Source of the DNA: Adiantum capillus-veneris | Taxonomy: Eukaryota; Streptophyta; Polypodiopsida; Polypodiales; Pteridaceae | NCBI GenBank assembly: GCA_014529385.2 | Contig: CM043954.1 | Location: forward strand, 94,195,247-94,259,246 | Length of the DNA: 64,000 bases | Direction of reading: 5' to 3' | Shown: positions 34,614-45,763 of the stretch, one piece after another | Position numbering within the stretch: the first letter of the stretch is position 1 | How the letters are laid out: every line of letters starts with the position of its first letter | Notes under the pieces: generated by a model | What the model saw: the letters and a program-made list of their open reading frames with translations, nothing else | Databases searched by the model: none | What the model was told of the DNA's origin: nothing | Position numbers and translations under genes: made by a program

Positions 34614-34767
34614 ATGTTAGACAAGGGGAACTAGAAATTAGGATTCCACCTCCCAACCACCCACTATATAGCATGGCTCCTAGCCCTTTGCCCTAGTTGG
34701 ACTTCCTTTCCACACTACCTAGCCCGACCGCTACCTTGTCTAGTCCGGCCTTGCCATTGTCCTGACA
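34614..34767 (-). repeat. E6 3' LTR
   Basis: 154 bp, TGTTAGAC..CCTGACA on the plus strand. It contains a TATA-like actatatagc. Confidence 0.94.
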
Positions 34768-34782
34768 TTACTCCCCCCTTAA
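34768..34782 (-). other. E6 polypurine tract
   Basis: On the minus strand AAGGGGGGAGTAA abuts the 3' LTR. Confidence 0.88.
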
Positions 34783-36353
34783 AGAAGAGTTTTTGTCCTC
34801 GAAAACAAAAGTGGGGAACTTCTTCTTAAGAACACTAATTTTTTTCCCAAGTAGCACCTTCCTCAGGTTGATCTTTCCACTTGATTAAGGCTTGTTGACG
34901 TCATGATGATGAATACGTAACTCATGATAGTCGAGAATACGTTCAGGTTCATGCGGTAAGGTAGGAGGTTCAATGAAATCAACCAGAATCTGTTGGTCAA
35001 TGACATTGTCGTCCCCATGTAACCACTTACGTAAACGGATTACATGAAACACCGGATGGATACGAGAATGTGTAGGTAGCAATAATATGCAGGCACGATC
35101 ACCTACTCGCTTGAGAATTTTGAAAGGCCCACCATATCGGGGATATAATTTAGGTGTTGGCCCAGTTTTTAGACTTTTTGAATGTTCTGGCAGACGTAAA
35201 AATACTTCCTCCCCTTCCTCAAAGGTAACTTGCCAACGTTTCTCATCAGCATACTTATACCGATCCTGTGGTTTTGTCGGACATTCTGACGAGCAAGTTT
35301 CATCATATCCATGTGGTCTTGGAGAAAATCCTTAACCTATTGAAGCTTTTCGGTTGCCAAACCCACCGTAACAGGTGACCTAGGTTGAAACCCATACATG
35401 AGCATGAAAGGAATAAATCCAGTTGTGACATGCTTAGCACTAATGTAGACAAACTCAAGAATAGGTAAGTATTCTTCCCAGTCTGACTATTTTTTGTTGG
35501 CGTATGCTCTTAGCATATCCTCTAGCACTTGGTTAACTCGTTCAGTCTAACCATCTATTTTTGGATGATCGGCTGTATTGAGGTTTAGTTGTGTACCCAA
35601 TCGTTTGAACACAGCCCTTCAAAAATGAATGTTAAACTTGGGATCATGATCACTGACAATGTTACTTGGCAAACCATACAACTTGTATAGATTGTCCACA
35701 AATAACTTGGCTAGTTCTGGTGTCTTAACCGTTGATTTGGTTGGAATAAACTTACATAGTTTAGTCAACTGGTCTACGACCACCCATACCGAGTCATGAC
35801 CTCGTACAGTGGTTGGTAAACCCACAATAAAGTCCATAGAGATACTTTCCCATTTTCCATTGGGAATCTCCAAAGGATGTAAGAGTCCTCCTGATTTCAG
35901 GTGCTCTGCTTTGTTAACTTGAAATTTTTGGCAATGCAAGACATAAGCTTGAACAAAGCCATGTAAACCTGGCCAGTAAAACTGTCATCGTACGAGAGCA
36001 TAAGTTTTTCTAATACCCGGGTGCCCTGCACTTGGACTATCATGACATTCATAAAGAATTTGGCGTCGAATGTCTATGTTCATCGGTACACAAACTCTCC
36101 CCTTATGGAGTAGGTACCCATTGTCGATGGTGAAATGCTTCCATCACTATAGTTCATCACTCAATAGAGGAGAACTATGTGTGGAGGTTAATGTTACACT
36201 ACAATCATTGGAGTGGGAAGGATCCCTCATTTGTACATGGCTCCACACTTTGGAATATGCTTCATCATGCTCATATTTGCCTTTGAGAGAATCCAAAAAT
36301 TCACTACGAGGTTTCGTGAACAAGAGAGAATTGATCTCTGGCATATGACTTAG
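34783..36353 (-). pseudogene. E6 integrase and chromodomain (broken)
   Basis: Minus strand. From the E7 junction: the end of RNase H (LSHMPEIN, normally LSRMPE), the integrase zinc-binding part (YECHDSPSAGHPGIRKTY near 36050, HCQKFQVNKAEH near 35930), and the core with SMDFIVGLPT (near 35840), VSDHDPKF (near 35640) and a decayed DHPKIDG stop TERVNQ (near 35590). A chromodomain follows: PERILDYHELRIHHHDVNKP (near 34940-34890), then, after a stop, VLKKKFPTFVFEDK (near 34820-34780), the usual tail of this class. In-frame stops lie near 36130, 35970, 35617 and 35340. The product would have integrated the element; this copy cannot. Confidence 0.9.
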
Positions 36354-36533
36354 AGCGTTGTCGAGAAATTTGTGGTCTTGCCAGGAAAGCACCGGGCTTG
36401 TGGCTGTGAGAGTTTGTGAGAGAACTCAACAAAAACTATATGAAGGAGTTACACCATAGATGCCATGAAGGCTAGGGTTTGGAAAGAAGTGCAATCAAAG
36501 AAGACCCACTCTTTCTCTCTTGCACACACACAA

Positions 36534-37120
36534 TGTTAACCCTCATGGCTCACGGACACCCCATCACCTACGACGGATGTGTATTATGTATTTGGTAGAT
36601 TCAGGTACCGGGCTTGTCGGACCAATAGGAATAGGGTAAGAGTGATCGCCGATGAGAGGCGCACTCTAACTGGGACATTCAAGGGATTAGTTGGCTAAGC
36701 ATGCGCGCCCAAGTGTGAATGGGGTGAGCTCATATAAAAGCCAACTAAACCTAAAATTCACTCATTCTCTCATTTGTGCAATAGAAGAGTGCTCTTGCTC
36801 CATCTCCATCTCCATCTTCTTCTTCTTCACCTCCTTGTGTGTGTGTGTGTATGTGAGAGAGAGAGAGAGGGAGAGTGTGTGTGCGATCGAGCATTACGAA
36901 GGCACGACGGCGGCGAAGCGGTTGAGCGCAGCACGACTGCAGCTTCTTCTTCTTCGCGGTGAGGAATCCACTACGAAGGCGAGCGTAGAGCGGTGAGTGA
37001 CACACCCTTTGCTCTCTTGAGCTTGCTAGTTTAGGCTTGTTGTGTGCTTGGAGCCATTTGTGGCTCTCACACGGTGTATCGGCAAGTCCTTTGCTTCGAC
37101 AGTGCGGCAAGGAGCGCACA
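36534..37120 (+). repeat. E8 5' LTR
   Basis: TGTTAACCC..GAGCGCACA, 587 bp. It has a TATA-like catataaaag at about 36731 and a short GT/GA microsatellite at about 36836-36882. Short frames on both strands here are not genes. Confidence 0.95.
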
Positions 37121-37124
37121 TTTT

Positions 37125-37142
37125 TGGCGCCGTTGCCGGGGA
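37125..37142 (+). other. E8 primer-binding site
   Basis: TGGCGCCGTTGCCGGGGA lies four bases after the LTR. It matches the site typical of plant Athila/Tat elements (reported as complementary to tRNA-Asp). Confidence 0.9.
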
Positions 37143-37975
37143 AATGCCCTACACTAAGCTCGGTTAAGCACTTTACGCTTTCTTGTGGTGCAATTTCTAT
37201 CATAGGAAAGGTAGGGAATGAGTGTGTGTAGTTGTGTGGAGAAGGATTTGTGAAGAAGGAAGGTGTGTGGTTGTGTGGAGAAGGTTTTTTGTTACATTGT
37301 ACTGTCTTTTTTGTTTTCTGTTAAAGAAGGAGTTACATTTTTTTTGCAATGTACTGTTAGAATTAAGGTATTAGCTATGGAATGTTAGTTCTGTAAGGTT
37401 CAATGTTAGTTCTGTAAGGTTAGTTTTGTAGATCTGTTAGCTACTGTAGTACTGTGTAAACAGTGTTAGAGTGTGTGTGGCAGTATCTCCATTAGCTGTA
37501 AGTAGATAAGTTAGGTGTAGGTTAAGTGTGTGTGTGTGTGCGCGTGCGCGGCGCGGCCACGATGACTTTTTTTTTTTAATTTAAAATTAAAAAAATTAAA
37601 AAAAATTCAAAAATTTATTTTCGGGCTGGGGATCATTCCCCAAGCTCAAGCCCAAACCCAGACCTTAGTCCTCAATTTTAAAAAATATTTTATACACCTT
37701 TTTATATTTAAAAACTATTTTTAGGATTTCGAGGACTATAAAAACTATTTTTAGGATTTCGAGGGCTTCACGTAGCCAAATAGAGAGCTGTAAAGCACGG
37801 CACGTTCCTTTAGCTAAAACGCTCCTCTTGACCTATTACACGCCATATTTTGTGGCTCGGTTACAAAAAATAACCAAAAATAACAAAAAACTTGGGTTAT
37901 AAACAAAAAAAAAAAAAAAACTAAGTGAGCGGCCTTCACGGGCACTCACCAACGCGCTTAGAGTGTGGAAGTCAT
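37143..37975 (+). other. E8 leader, no gene seen
   Basis: An untranslated leader of about 830 bp. It contains duplicated segments (gttagttctgtaaggtt near 37385 and 37404; aaaactatttttaggatttc near 37709 and 37739), a GT/GC tract near 37530 and a poly-A run near 37904-37920. Confidence 0.7.
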
Positions 37976-38626
37976 ATGAACCTACGCTCTGGACGAGTGT
38001 TAGAGCACGAGCATATTGGTAGTGCCTCCATTTACGCGGGCATCCATTATTCCTCCACCCTAGGTTTTGGACCTTCGGCCGGGACTCAAGGTAGCGCGAC
38101 CCAAGATCCTCATATCGCGTCTAGTGATTCTTCCTCTAACTACAAAGTCATGGAGGGGTATCCTACACCAAACCCTGATAGTTCAAGTCAAGACATGCAT
38201 GCCATGGGCCCACGGCCCGGGTCCAGCGTGTTTAGCCGCTTAAAAGAGACCCTTAGTAGAGCTACTCACTCCGAACATGCGGTTAATGAAATAAATGAAG
38301 GGAGTGGGGAAGTAAATTCGTCATTCATGCCTAAAATAGACCTTATGCTTCTTGAGAGTGTGCATGTGAATGTTCCATCCACTGCACCTCCTGATCCTTT
38401 AGGACTATCTCCCTCTGAGGTTTTACTACCCGATGGTGGGAGTCTTGCCGAAGTACAAGAGATCGAACGCTATATGCAAGCAACAAGGGAGAGGGAAATT
38501 GAGAACCTACGAGGGCTAGAACAAAGTCGAGCCCTGAAAGCAAAGGCTCCTATGACAACAATCATACAGCCGAGCAACCGCTCCCAAGGTAGCAGTCACG
38601 GAGGGGCAAGCAATGGGGAGCAATAA
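37976..38626 (+). CDS. E8 first reading frame upstream of gag
   Basis: ATG 37976 (MNLRSGRVLEHEH) to TAA 38624-38626, 216 residues. An N-terminal NLRSGR motif resembles the start of Gag in plant Athila/Tat elements. The rest is Ser/Pro-rich, with a charged helical stretch near the end (EVQEIERYMQATREREIENL). It overlaps the next frame, starting at ATG 38613, by 14 nt in the +1 register. So it is either a separate small protein, the Gag N-terminus joined by frameshifting, or one Gag gene broken by an indel. The family usually has a single Gag, so I favour a break, but the clean stop-start overlap leaves the other options open. Confidence 0.6.
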   Translation: MNLRSGRVLEHEHIGSASIYAGIHYSSTLGFGPSAGTQGSATQDPHIASSDSSSNYKVMEGYPTPNPDSSSQDMHAMGPRPGSSVFSRLKETLSRATHSEHAVNEINEGSGEVNSSFMPKIDLMLLESVHVNVPSTAPPDPLGLSPSEVLLPDGGSLAEVQEIERYMQATREREIENLRGLEQSRALKAKAPMTTIIQPSNRSQGSSHGGASNGEQ

Positions 38627-41153
38627 TGCTTCCACTTCAAGGGAAACCTCCAGCACACCAGGCCTAGATGGGATATTCCTAAACGAAAATTGGGAGTATG
38701 ACCTACAAGCAGAAGCTTTAACTGATCGGTACACAGGACACACCTATCATGTGGGTTGGTTAGATGTTCTACAATCCACATCGGGTGCTACTAGCATAGA
38801 TGAGCAACAACAGAAAGTCTGTGATGTCCTCCATAGGATTGTTGAGTTAGAAAGACAGAACACAGGGATCAACATGCCTTCAATAGGCCTAATGAGATTC
38901 TTGGATACGGGAAAGGCCAACCAACCAACCCTGTCACAAATGGAGACCCCCTCAGTGAGCCCCATTGATCCTCCATATGTTGTTTCGCCAGGAGCCTCAG
39001 TAAAATCTGAGCCCACAAGTGGCATCTTTACGTTCCCACATCTAGCTCATCTTTCTCTTAATGACACTACGGCTACCATGCATATCCCAATGGTGAGCAT
39101 GACAAGAAGTACACCATGGAGTTCATTTGTTAACACTGCGCCGATGCCTAGTAGCACAGTGCCCCCAACTATACCTACATGTATGTATCAATCATGTGCA
39201 CCTGTCGTACCTCAGCCTCATGTAGCTCCTACACCTCCGATAATTCCAAGAGCTTACAATCCACAATGGAATTATCCAAGCTCTTATACAAGTGGAGCCA
39301 TTCCATTTAATAATAACATGCCATATCAAGCACCCCCTATGCCTAGGGCCACGCCTGTAAACTTTGGACCACCGTCTGGTACACCACCATACGAAATATG
39401 GGACCCAAGAGCCGCGTGTATGCCAAGGCCAAGGCCAACTCCAATCTCACATGTGGTTCCAGGAGCACATACACCCATTATACTTGCTCAAATAGGAGAT
39501 TTGGCAGCATTTGCTCAAACTATCGGTCGCTCTATTGCGGAAAACATGCATGGTGCACCTGATAGAGAGCCTAGGAGCAAGGCAGTTCAAGTAGCTAAGC
39601 TCGCATAGAAATTCAATGGAGACGAAGATGCTAGAAAGCATATGGAAGTCTTTGAACATGTGTGCGATTCCTTGGAAGAGCACAATGAGCTACATAAGTG
39701 TAAGGCTTTGAGTTTGACCCTAAGCGGAAAGGCTGGAGATTGGTATAGCACCTTAAGAGTAGAAGAAAAAACGATCTACTCTACTCTTAGGAGACTGTTC
39801 TTAAAAGAATACATACGAGAGGGAGTACTTTGGGGTGTAGCCTCTCAGCTACAGAAAGCCCAACGAGAAGAAGGTGAATCCGTGAGAGACTTCATTAGTC
39901 GCCTAAAGAATTTGAATTCTCGATGCAATCCAAACGAGCGATTCAACAACAACCAATTGCTCGATAGATTCATTAGGGGACTACGACATGAAAGTATCTA
40001 TAATGGCCTAGTCATTAGAGGTATCACTACTTGGGAAGCAGTCACCATGAATGCAATCCAATTGGAGGATAATTTAATGATTGCAGGAGAAAGAGTGTCT
40101 GCCGAGCTGAAGTCAAGTAGCTCCCAAGCATCAGGGCATGAGCCAATGAAGATAAACCCAATCGTGAAAGAGCAAATGATATCTGAGATGACTTTGGCAG
40201 ATCTCACAAAGGCCATCCAAGAAATCCTTAGGGGTAATCGTGCTCCACAAAACACTCATATGTATCCAAGAAGGGAGCAACAATGGTGCTCAATTTGCTT
40301 GGGCCCACATACTACGAGTGAATGCCCTACTTTCAGAGTAAAGTTTAACGGGACTTGTAACGCGTGTGGTAGGTATGGCCATCAAGCGAAGGATTGCCTA
40401 ATGCTTAAACGCATCATGGAAAATAGACCGCCTATAGCTTGGGCAGACTCACCTCGAGTTCCTGCATTGATGCCTACCCCACCCATGGAGCAACAGTTGC
40501 CATTACAGCACATCGTCTCTAGAACCCAAAATGTGGTCCAAACCACACCGTTGCCACCTCCAGTGCTAGGACCGCAACCCCCTCATCCAAGAGTTACACC
40601 TATGAACCAAACAGGTTGCGAGTCATCTAGTACTTATGTAGATTGCGAAGAGGACATAGACTCTAGTATCACCTATGGAGTCGACATGCTTGAGGAGTGT
40701 CCCATGTACTATATGGAAGACCATTGGGGACAAATCAAACCGGTATATCAAGCTACTGCGCTAGCAGCAAGAGGCCAAAACATTAATAGTTTTGCCAGGA
40801 GACCACCTCTTCAGTGCTACGAATGTGGTGGACCACATCGAGTAGCTGAGTGCCCCATTAGAATACAAAAGAATGCCGCACTAATGCAAACCAGTCAAGG
40901 GAGTGCATTGGCAATGCCAATACTCACTTGTAACCATTGTGGCATAGATCATTTGATCGCACAGTGTCCTAACAATCCAAACGCACCGAAAATCACACCA
41001 TTGAACATAATAGAGATTGTTGATGGGACACCACCAACTATAAACATAGCACCAGTGAATGCACTCACACGGTCGATGCTCCAAAAGCAAAATTACATCC
41101 TCGAAGAGAGAGATGCTGCGTCCATTGGCCGAGCAAGAAAGAAGGAAACATGA
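38613..41153 (+). pseudogene. E8 gag (one internal TAG)
   Basis: One frame from ATG 38613 to TGA 41151-41153, interrupted by TAG 39606-39608. Residues 1-330 are Pro/Thr/Tyr-rich. After the stop comes the retrotransposon Gag core (KFNGDEDARKHMEVFEHV, LSGKAGDWYSTL, VRDFISRLKNLNSRCN, FIRGLRHESIYNGL). Four CCHC-type knuckles follow: CSICLGPHTTSEC and CNACGRYGHQAKDC (near 40290-40390), then CYECGGPHRVAEC and CNHCGIDHLIAQC (near 40815-40965). Three have C-x2-C-x3-H-x4-C spacing and one the common x4. The product would form particles and bind RNA. The TGA at the end is in frame with the protease ORF that follows, so gag and protease may once have been continuous. Confidence 0.88.
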
Positions 41154-42416
41154 AGAAAGAAATCCCTTAATGCTTCTAGCTCAAAACCTAGTTCAAAGAC
41201 TAACATAGGGACAGGAGAGGATCCCGTGTATATGAATGACCCTGAGGATGACTCAGATTTGATAGAGACCACGGAGACCAAAACTGTTACTACAAAGGAA
41301 AAAGCCAGTGAGGAGGATCACGAGAGGGAATTACGACGAACACCAAAAGAGTATTCAAAGTTAAACTACCCAGTTGCGAACCCCCAAGATAAGCCACGAG
41401 AGACAAGAAATGAGGATTGCAAGAGAAAGATTGGAACCTATCCAAACCCAACAGTGGAAATTGAACGAGTCCAACAACTGAGGGGTTTGGTGGAAGAAAC
41501 TCAACGAACATTAGAACCTGAACCCAAAAATATCCAGATGTCGAACACAGTGTTTCCCACACAAGTTCAACCTCACAAGAACTACAGGCCGTTAGCTATA
41601 CCCAGTATCATTCGGGAAGAGAGTGAGAGTAGGACATCTGAAAGTGGACACACACCTTTCCTACTAGAGAGAATGTTTGGTGAGGGAATGCCCGACCCCC
41701 TTGAGGAAGTGGAGACTCCATCTTCACCATTCTCTTGTCAGGGTCCTACGTCCCACAAGATACCATTAAATGTTGCCAAATTGATGGATTTCATGTCTTC
41801 AGAAGTTAGAAACACCATCATGTCCAAACTATATAAAGACCCCGAGCTAGTCTCAGCTCTTCGAGCCTTCCTCAACGGAGAATTACAGGCCGGATTACCA
41901 CAGTTTGCACATATGAACAAACCTGACTCGGTAATGAATGATGAGGAACATTTAGCACCACCATCTGACCTAGCAGGACATGAATCTGTAATTGAAGTAC
42001 CCGTTAACAAGTTGGGGCAATACTTTGAAGGTGATGAATCTAATGCTACTCTACCAATCACTACTAAAGGATTAACTGTAAAGGGAGTCCTTGATGGTGG
42101 TGCAGGAGTCAGCATGGTGACAAAGAGTTGTTGGGAGTCTATGGGGCGACCTCACCTTGAAGCCACAAGCGTAGTGGTAAAAATGGCTAATGGATCTATT
42201 GTTACGCCTATTGGAATGCTTAAGGATCTCAGGATCAAGGTCTTGGGACACAAGGTAAGGCAGACTTTCATTGTTATGGATTTTTCCAAGCATCCTATGT
42301 CATTTGAGATGATCTTAGGGCGTCCATTCATGAGGGAATCAAAAATGGTGCATGACTGGTCCAAAATCACGTCTACTTACAGTTCCAAGACTCTGTCATT
42401 CGAGTTGATCTTTTAA
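41154..42416 (+). pseudogene. E8 linker and first protease domain
   Basis: It continues the gag frame after TGA 41151 (first ATG 41232) and ends at TAA 42414. The first 280 residues are charged and unassigned. A retropepsin-like domain occupies 42060-42360: VKGVLDGGAGVSMV (catalytic position near 42092), KMANGSIVTPIGML and MILGRPFMRES. The active site reads Asp-Gly-Gly where retropepsins have Asp-Thr/Ser-Gly, which may abolish activity. After HDWSK the frame that continues into pol is offset. Restoring the register would need one extra A in the run at 42362-42366, so the TAA at 42414 is probably the result of a one-base loss. Confidence 0.82.
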
Positions 42417-44260
42417 GTGGTCGAACACATCCTCTAGGAAATAAATTCATCATTGATAATCGATCAGACACAACAATTCACTCAGCTCCATTACAGTATT
42501 GTTACACGTGTAATGAAGACACGGATATTGGGGAGAACTCTCCTTATATGGATATCCTACCCGGAATGGCTGAGTCAGACAATGTCGATTGGGTACACCT
42601 AGCGGCAACTATAGATACATGGGGAGCTAGAGGAACAACCTGGGTAACACTAGATGGGGAAGAGATACCACACATTGCACCACTAAACATGTTAGGTGTA
42701 GCGCATGTAACATCCGATGATAAGAAAGAGGCACACCTACCTGAGAGTGAAACCGATGATTCCTCAAAGGCTTCAGGCCAATACACATCAGAAACGAAAT
42801 CTCAGGGAGAAATGGATTCAGAATATGAGAGTGAAGAAGATACAAGCGAAGACCTATCAAGCAAGTCGAGTTCAAACATTTACCCAAATCAAAACCTTAA
42901 CAAGAAACAAAGGTCATATAAGAGACGACGATATCGAGCGAATGTGAGAGCTAGGATAAACAAGGAAAGATCTACTGCAGAATGGCTTAGCTATCTAGGG
43001 ACATGTGATGCTCATCGAAAGCTAGTAGACAATTGGGGTGAACATCTCCAGAGTGTCATGTGGTGCAGCCCGCGACCTATTGACCTCGCTCAATTGGAGG
43101 TTACGATGAAATTGAGTCAAACTATAAGAAGACGTCAAAACCGAGAGTTAGCACAACAACAAAAGGAGGCAGAACTAAAAGAAAGGTCTCCGTCAGGACA
43201 AGAGCCTGCTGACTTACATACGGCTCCTGAACATTTTAAATCTTATACCACGGGGGAGCGAAAGGTTGTGTATGCCAAAGCCCAACGAATACCTACCAAT
43301 GGAAGCAGTGGAGTCTATGATGGTCCAACGGTAGTTAAAGAGATAGAATTAGCAGAACCAGGTGAGGAGTCTAAACCAGTCTTTATTGCTCAAGACCTTA
43401 CCGAAACTGAAGAGGCTGTACTTAAGGAGCTCCTCAAGGAATACAAGGATATCTTTGCTTGGACATATCATGACATGAAGGGCGTTCCACCTTCTGTGGT
43501 GCAACATACAAATCCCATGATCAACACTGCTAAACCCGTCCAGCAACGACCCTATCCAATGAATCCTAAGTACGCCAAAATTGTACAAGAGGAGATTGAA
43601 AAACTTATCCAATGTGGATTCATATACCCTATTGAGCACTCAGAATGGGTTTCTCCAATAGTCATTGTGCCAAAAAAGAATGGGAAACTAAGAGTGTGCG
43701 TGGACCTCAAGAAAGTTAATGCAGTTACTAGGAGAGATCATTATCCCTTGCCATATTCAGAACACGTGCTTGAAAGAGTTGCGGGCAAGGAAGCTTATAG
43801 CTTTTTAGATGGGTACTCTGGTTATAATCAAATCACAATTGCATTAGAGGACCGAGCTAAAACTGCTTTTATCACAGAGTTTGGAGTGTTTTCATTTCGT
43901 GTTATGGCTTTTGGCTTAACGAATGCACCTGCTACATTCCAACGATTAATAAACACTGCGTTTAAAGAATTTCTAAGGGAGTTTTGTGAAGCTTTCCTAG
44001 ACGACCTTTGTGTTTATTCTTCTTGGGAGAAGCATTTGTTATATCTACGAAAAATATTTGAAAGGTGCAGATTTTATCGCATCTCATTGAACCCTTTCAA
44101 ATGCCAATTTTGGGTTAAGCATGGAGTCATTCTAGGGCATATAGTGTCCAAGAACGGGATATCCACAGATGAGAGTAAGATTAAAGCCATTGCCGATTTG
44201 CCACCACCTACGAACTATAAAGGAGTTCAAAGATTTATGGGCCATGTTGGTTATTATTGA
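42417..44260 (+). pseudogene. E8 pol, N-terminal extension and reverse transcriptase
   Basis: In the pol frame, ATG 42548 is the first ATG, but the frame is open upstream into the protease region (VDLLSGRTHPLGNKF). A charged extension of about 270 residues (acidic near 42730-42850, basic KKQRSYKRRRYRA near 42905) precedes RT. RT motifs: DIFAWTYHDMKG (43450), HSEWVSPIVIVPKKNGKLR (43640), CVDLKKVNAVTRRDHYPLP (43700), YSFLDGYSGYNQI (43797), FRVMAFGLTNAPATFQRL (43896) and the catalytic FLDDLCVYS (43998). It ends GHVGYY-TGA-RFI at 44258-44260, where CGA (Arg) is expected. RT copies the element RNA into DNA inside the particle. Confidence 0.92.
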
Positions 44261-45097
44261 AGATTTATTTTAAACTTTTCCGAGATAGCGCGTCCATTGT
44301 ACAAGCTTCTTATCGAGTTTCACTGGACGGAAGAATGTCATCAATCTTATGAGTTATTAAAGAAGGCCCTAACAAGTGCTCCAATCCTGCGAACACCCGA
44401 TTGGAATGTACCTTTTCATGTGCATATTGATGCATCAAATTTTGCTATTGGGTGTGTTCTAACTCAACCAGGAGAACATAAATTGGACTACCCTATTAGC
44501 TTTGCAAGTCTCCAATTAAATGATGCCGAGATGAACTACACTACTACAGAGCGCGAAGGTCTAGCTATGATTTACGCAGTAAAGAAATTTCGCTATTACC
44601 TTCTTGCTACCAAGTTTGTGTTTTATGTTGATCATCAAGCATTGCTATATTTGGTAAACAAGCCGTGTTCCACAGGTCGAATTACACGATGGTTGTTAAT
44701 TCTTCTTGAGTTTGACTTCACCGTTGTTGTGAGGCCTGGGAGGAAACATGTCATGGCGGATCATTTATCTCGTATCCCTAATGGCGAAGCTCCTACGGGG
44801 GTTGATGATGAATTGCCTTATACTCCTTTGTTCATTGTTGAGACAATGCCTGAATGGAGTGAAAAGATTGTTAACTTCTTAGTTAATGGTTTTCCACCCA
44901 AGGAACTGCGAAAAGATATAGCTCGAAAATTAATCAAGGAATGCGAACCCTATTGCTTACTGGCTGGAACTCTCCATAAGAGAGGAAAAGATGATGTTCG
45001 TAGACGTTGTGCCCGCGAGGATGAGTATTTATATATTCTACAAGAGGCACACATGGGTGTAGCTGGTGGTCACTTTTCAGGAAACTTGACTGCCTGA
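44261..45097 (+). pseudogene. E8 RNase H and linker
   Basis: The same frame as RT. RNase H begins RFILNFSEIARPLYKLL and has HIDASNFAIGCVLTQPG (first catalytic Asp near 44427), YTTTEREGLAMIYAVKKFRYYL (Glu near 44555) and FYVDHQALLYL (Asp near 44630). The tether (MADHLSRIPNG) and a segment typical of Athila/Tat pol (PEWSEKIVNFLVNGFPP) follow. The frame ends at TGA 45095-45097 within HFSGNLTA-stop-KILQ, again where Arg is expected. RNase H degrades the RNA strand during reverse transcription. Confidence 0.92.
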
Positions 45098-45763
45098 AAG
45101 ATCTTACAGTCAGGCTATTGGTGGCCCACTCTGTTTAAGGATGCATCACTTTTTGCAAAGGGATGTGATGAATGCCAACGCTTCAACAAGCCACAAAGAA
45201 GGGATAGGATGCCTCTACATCCCATCAAGGTAACCCAACCATTTGAAAAGTGGGGCTTAGACTTTGTAGGACAGATTAGTCTGGCTGCACGTAACACGCA
45301 ATCACGATATATCATTGTGGCTACCGACTATGTAACCAAATGGGCTGAAGCAAAAGCAACATGAAAGACGGATGCAAAAACAACAACTAAGTTCCTCTTT
45401 GAGAACATTATCACACGTTTTGGATGCCCCTTTGAACTTGTGAGTGACAATGGAACTCATTTTATAAATGAAGTAATAAAAGAACTCACATCAAACTTCA
45501 TGATATCTCACCACAAGTCTACACCCTATTATCCCCAAGCAAATGGCCAAGTTGAGAGTACCAACAAAACTCTCATCTCCATTTTGACAAAGACAGTTGA
45601 GGCTCATCGCACTGATTGGGACCTAAAGCTTACATCAGCTTTATGGGCTTATCGTACTGCGTATAAAGTTGCTATTAATTGCACACCGTTTAAGATGGTG
45701 TATGGCCAAGAAGCAGTTATGCCATGGGAGTTTGTCATTCCTAGTCTTCGAGTAGCTTCTTAA
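45098..45763 (+). pseudogene. E8 integrase core
   Basis: The same frame. The zinc-binding HHCC spans the previous stop: H..H (AHMGVAGGHF near 45044), then C..C (GCDECQRFN near 45160). The catalytic triad is visible: Asp in WGLDFVGQ (45245), Asp in LVSDNGTHF (45437) and Glu in ANGQVESTNKTL (45543), with normal spacing. A TGA at 45361-45363 (AT-stop-KTD) and a TAA at 45760-45762 break it. The segment between them, YRTAYKVAINCTPFKMVYG, is the usual end of the core. Integrase would insert the cDNA. Confidence 0.92.

Noticed and set aside
36751..37203. 150-codon minus-strand frame across the E8 5' LTR, and its twin at 49742-50179
   Set aside because: Both are the same LTR sequence read backwards across the microsatellite; LTR, PBS and plus-strand genes explain the region.
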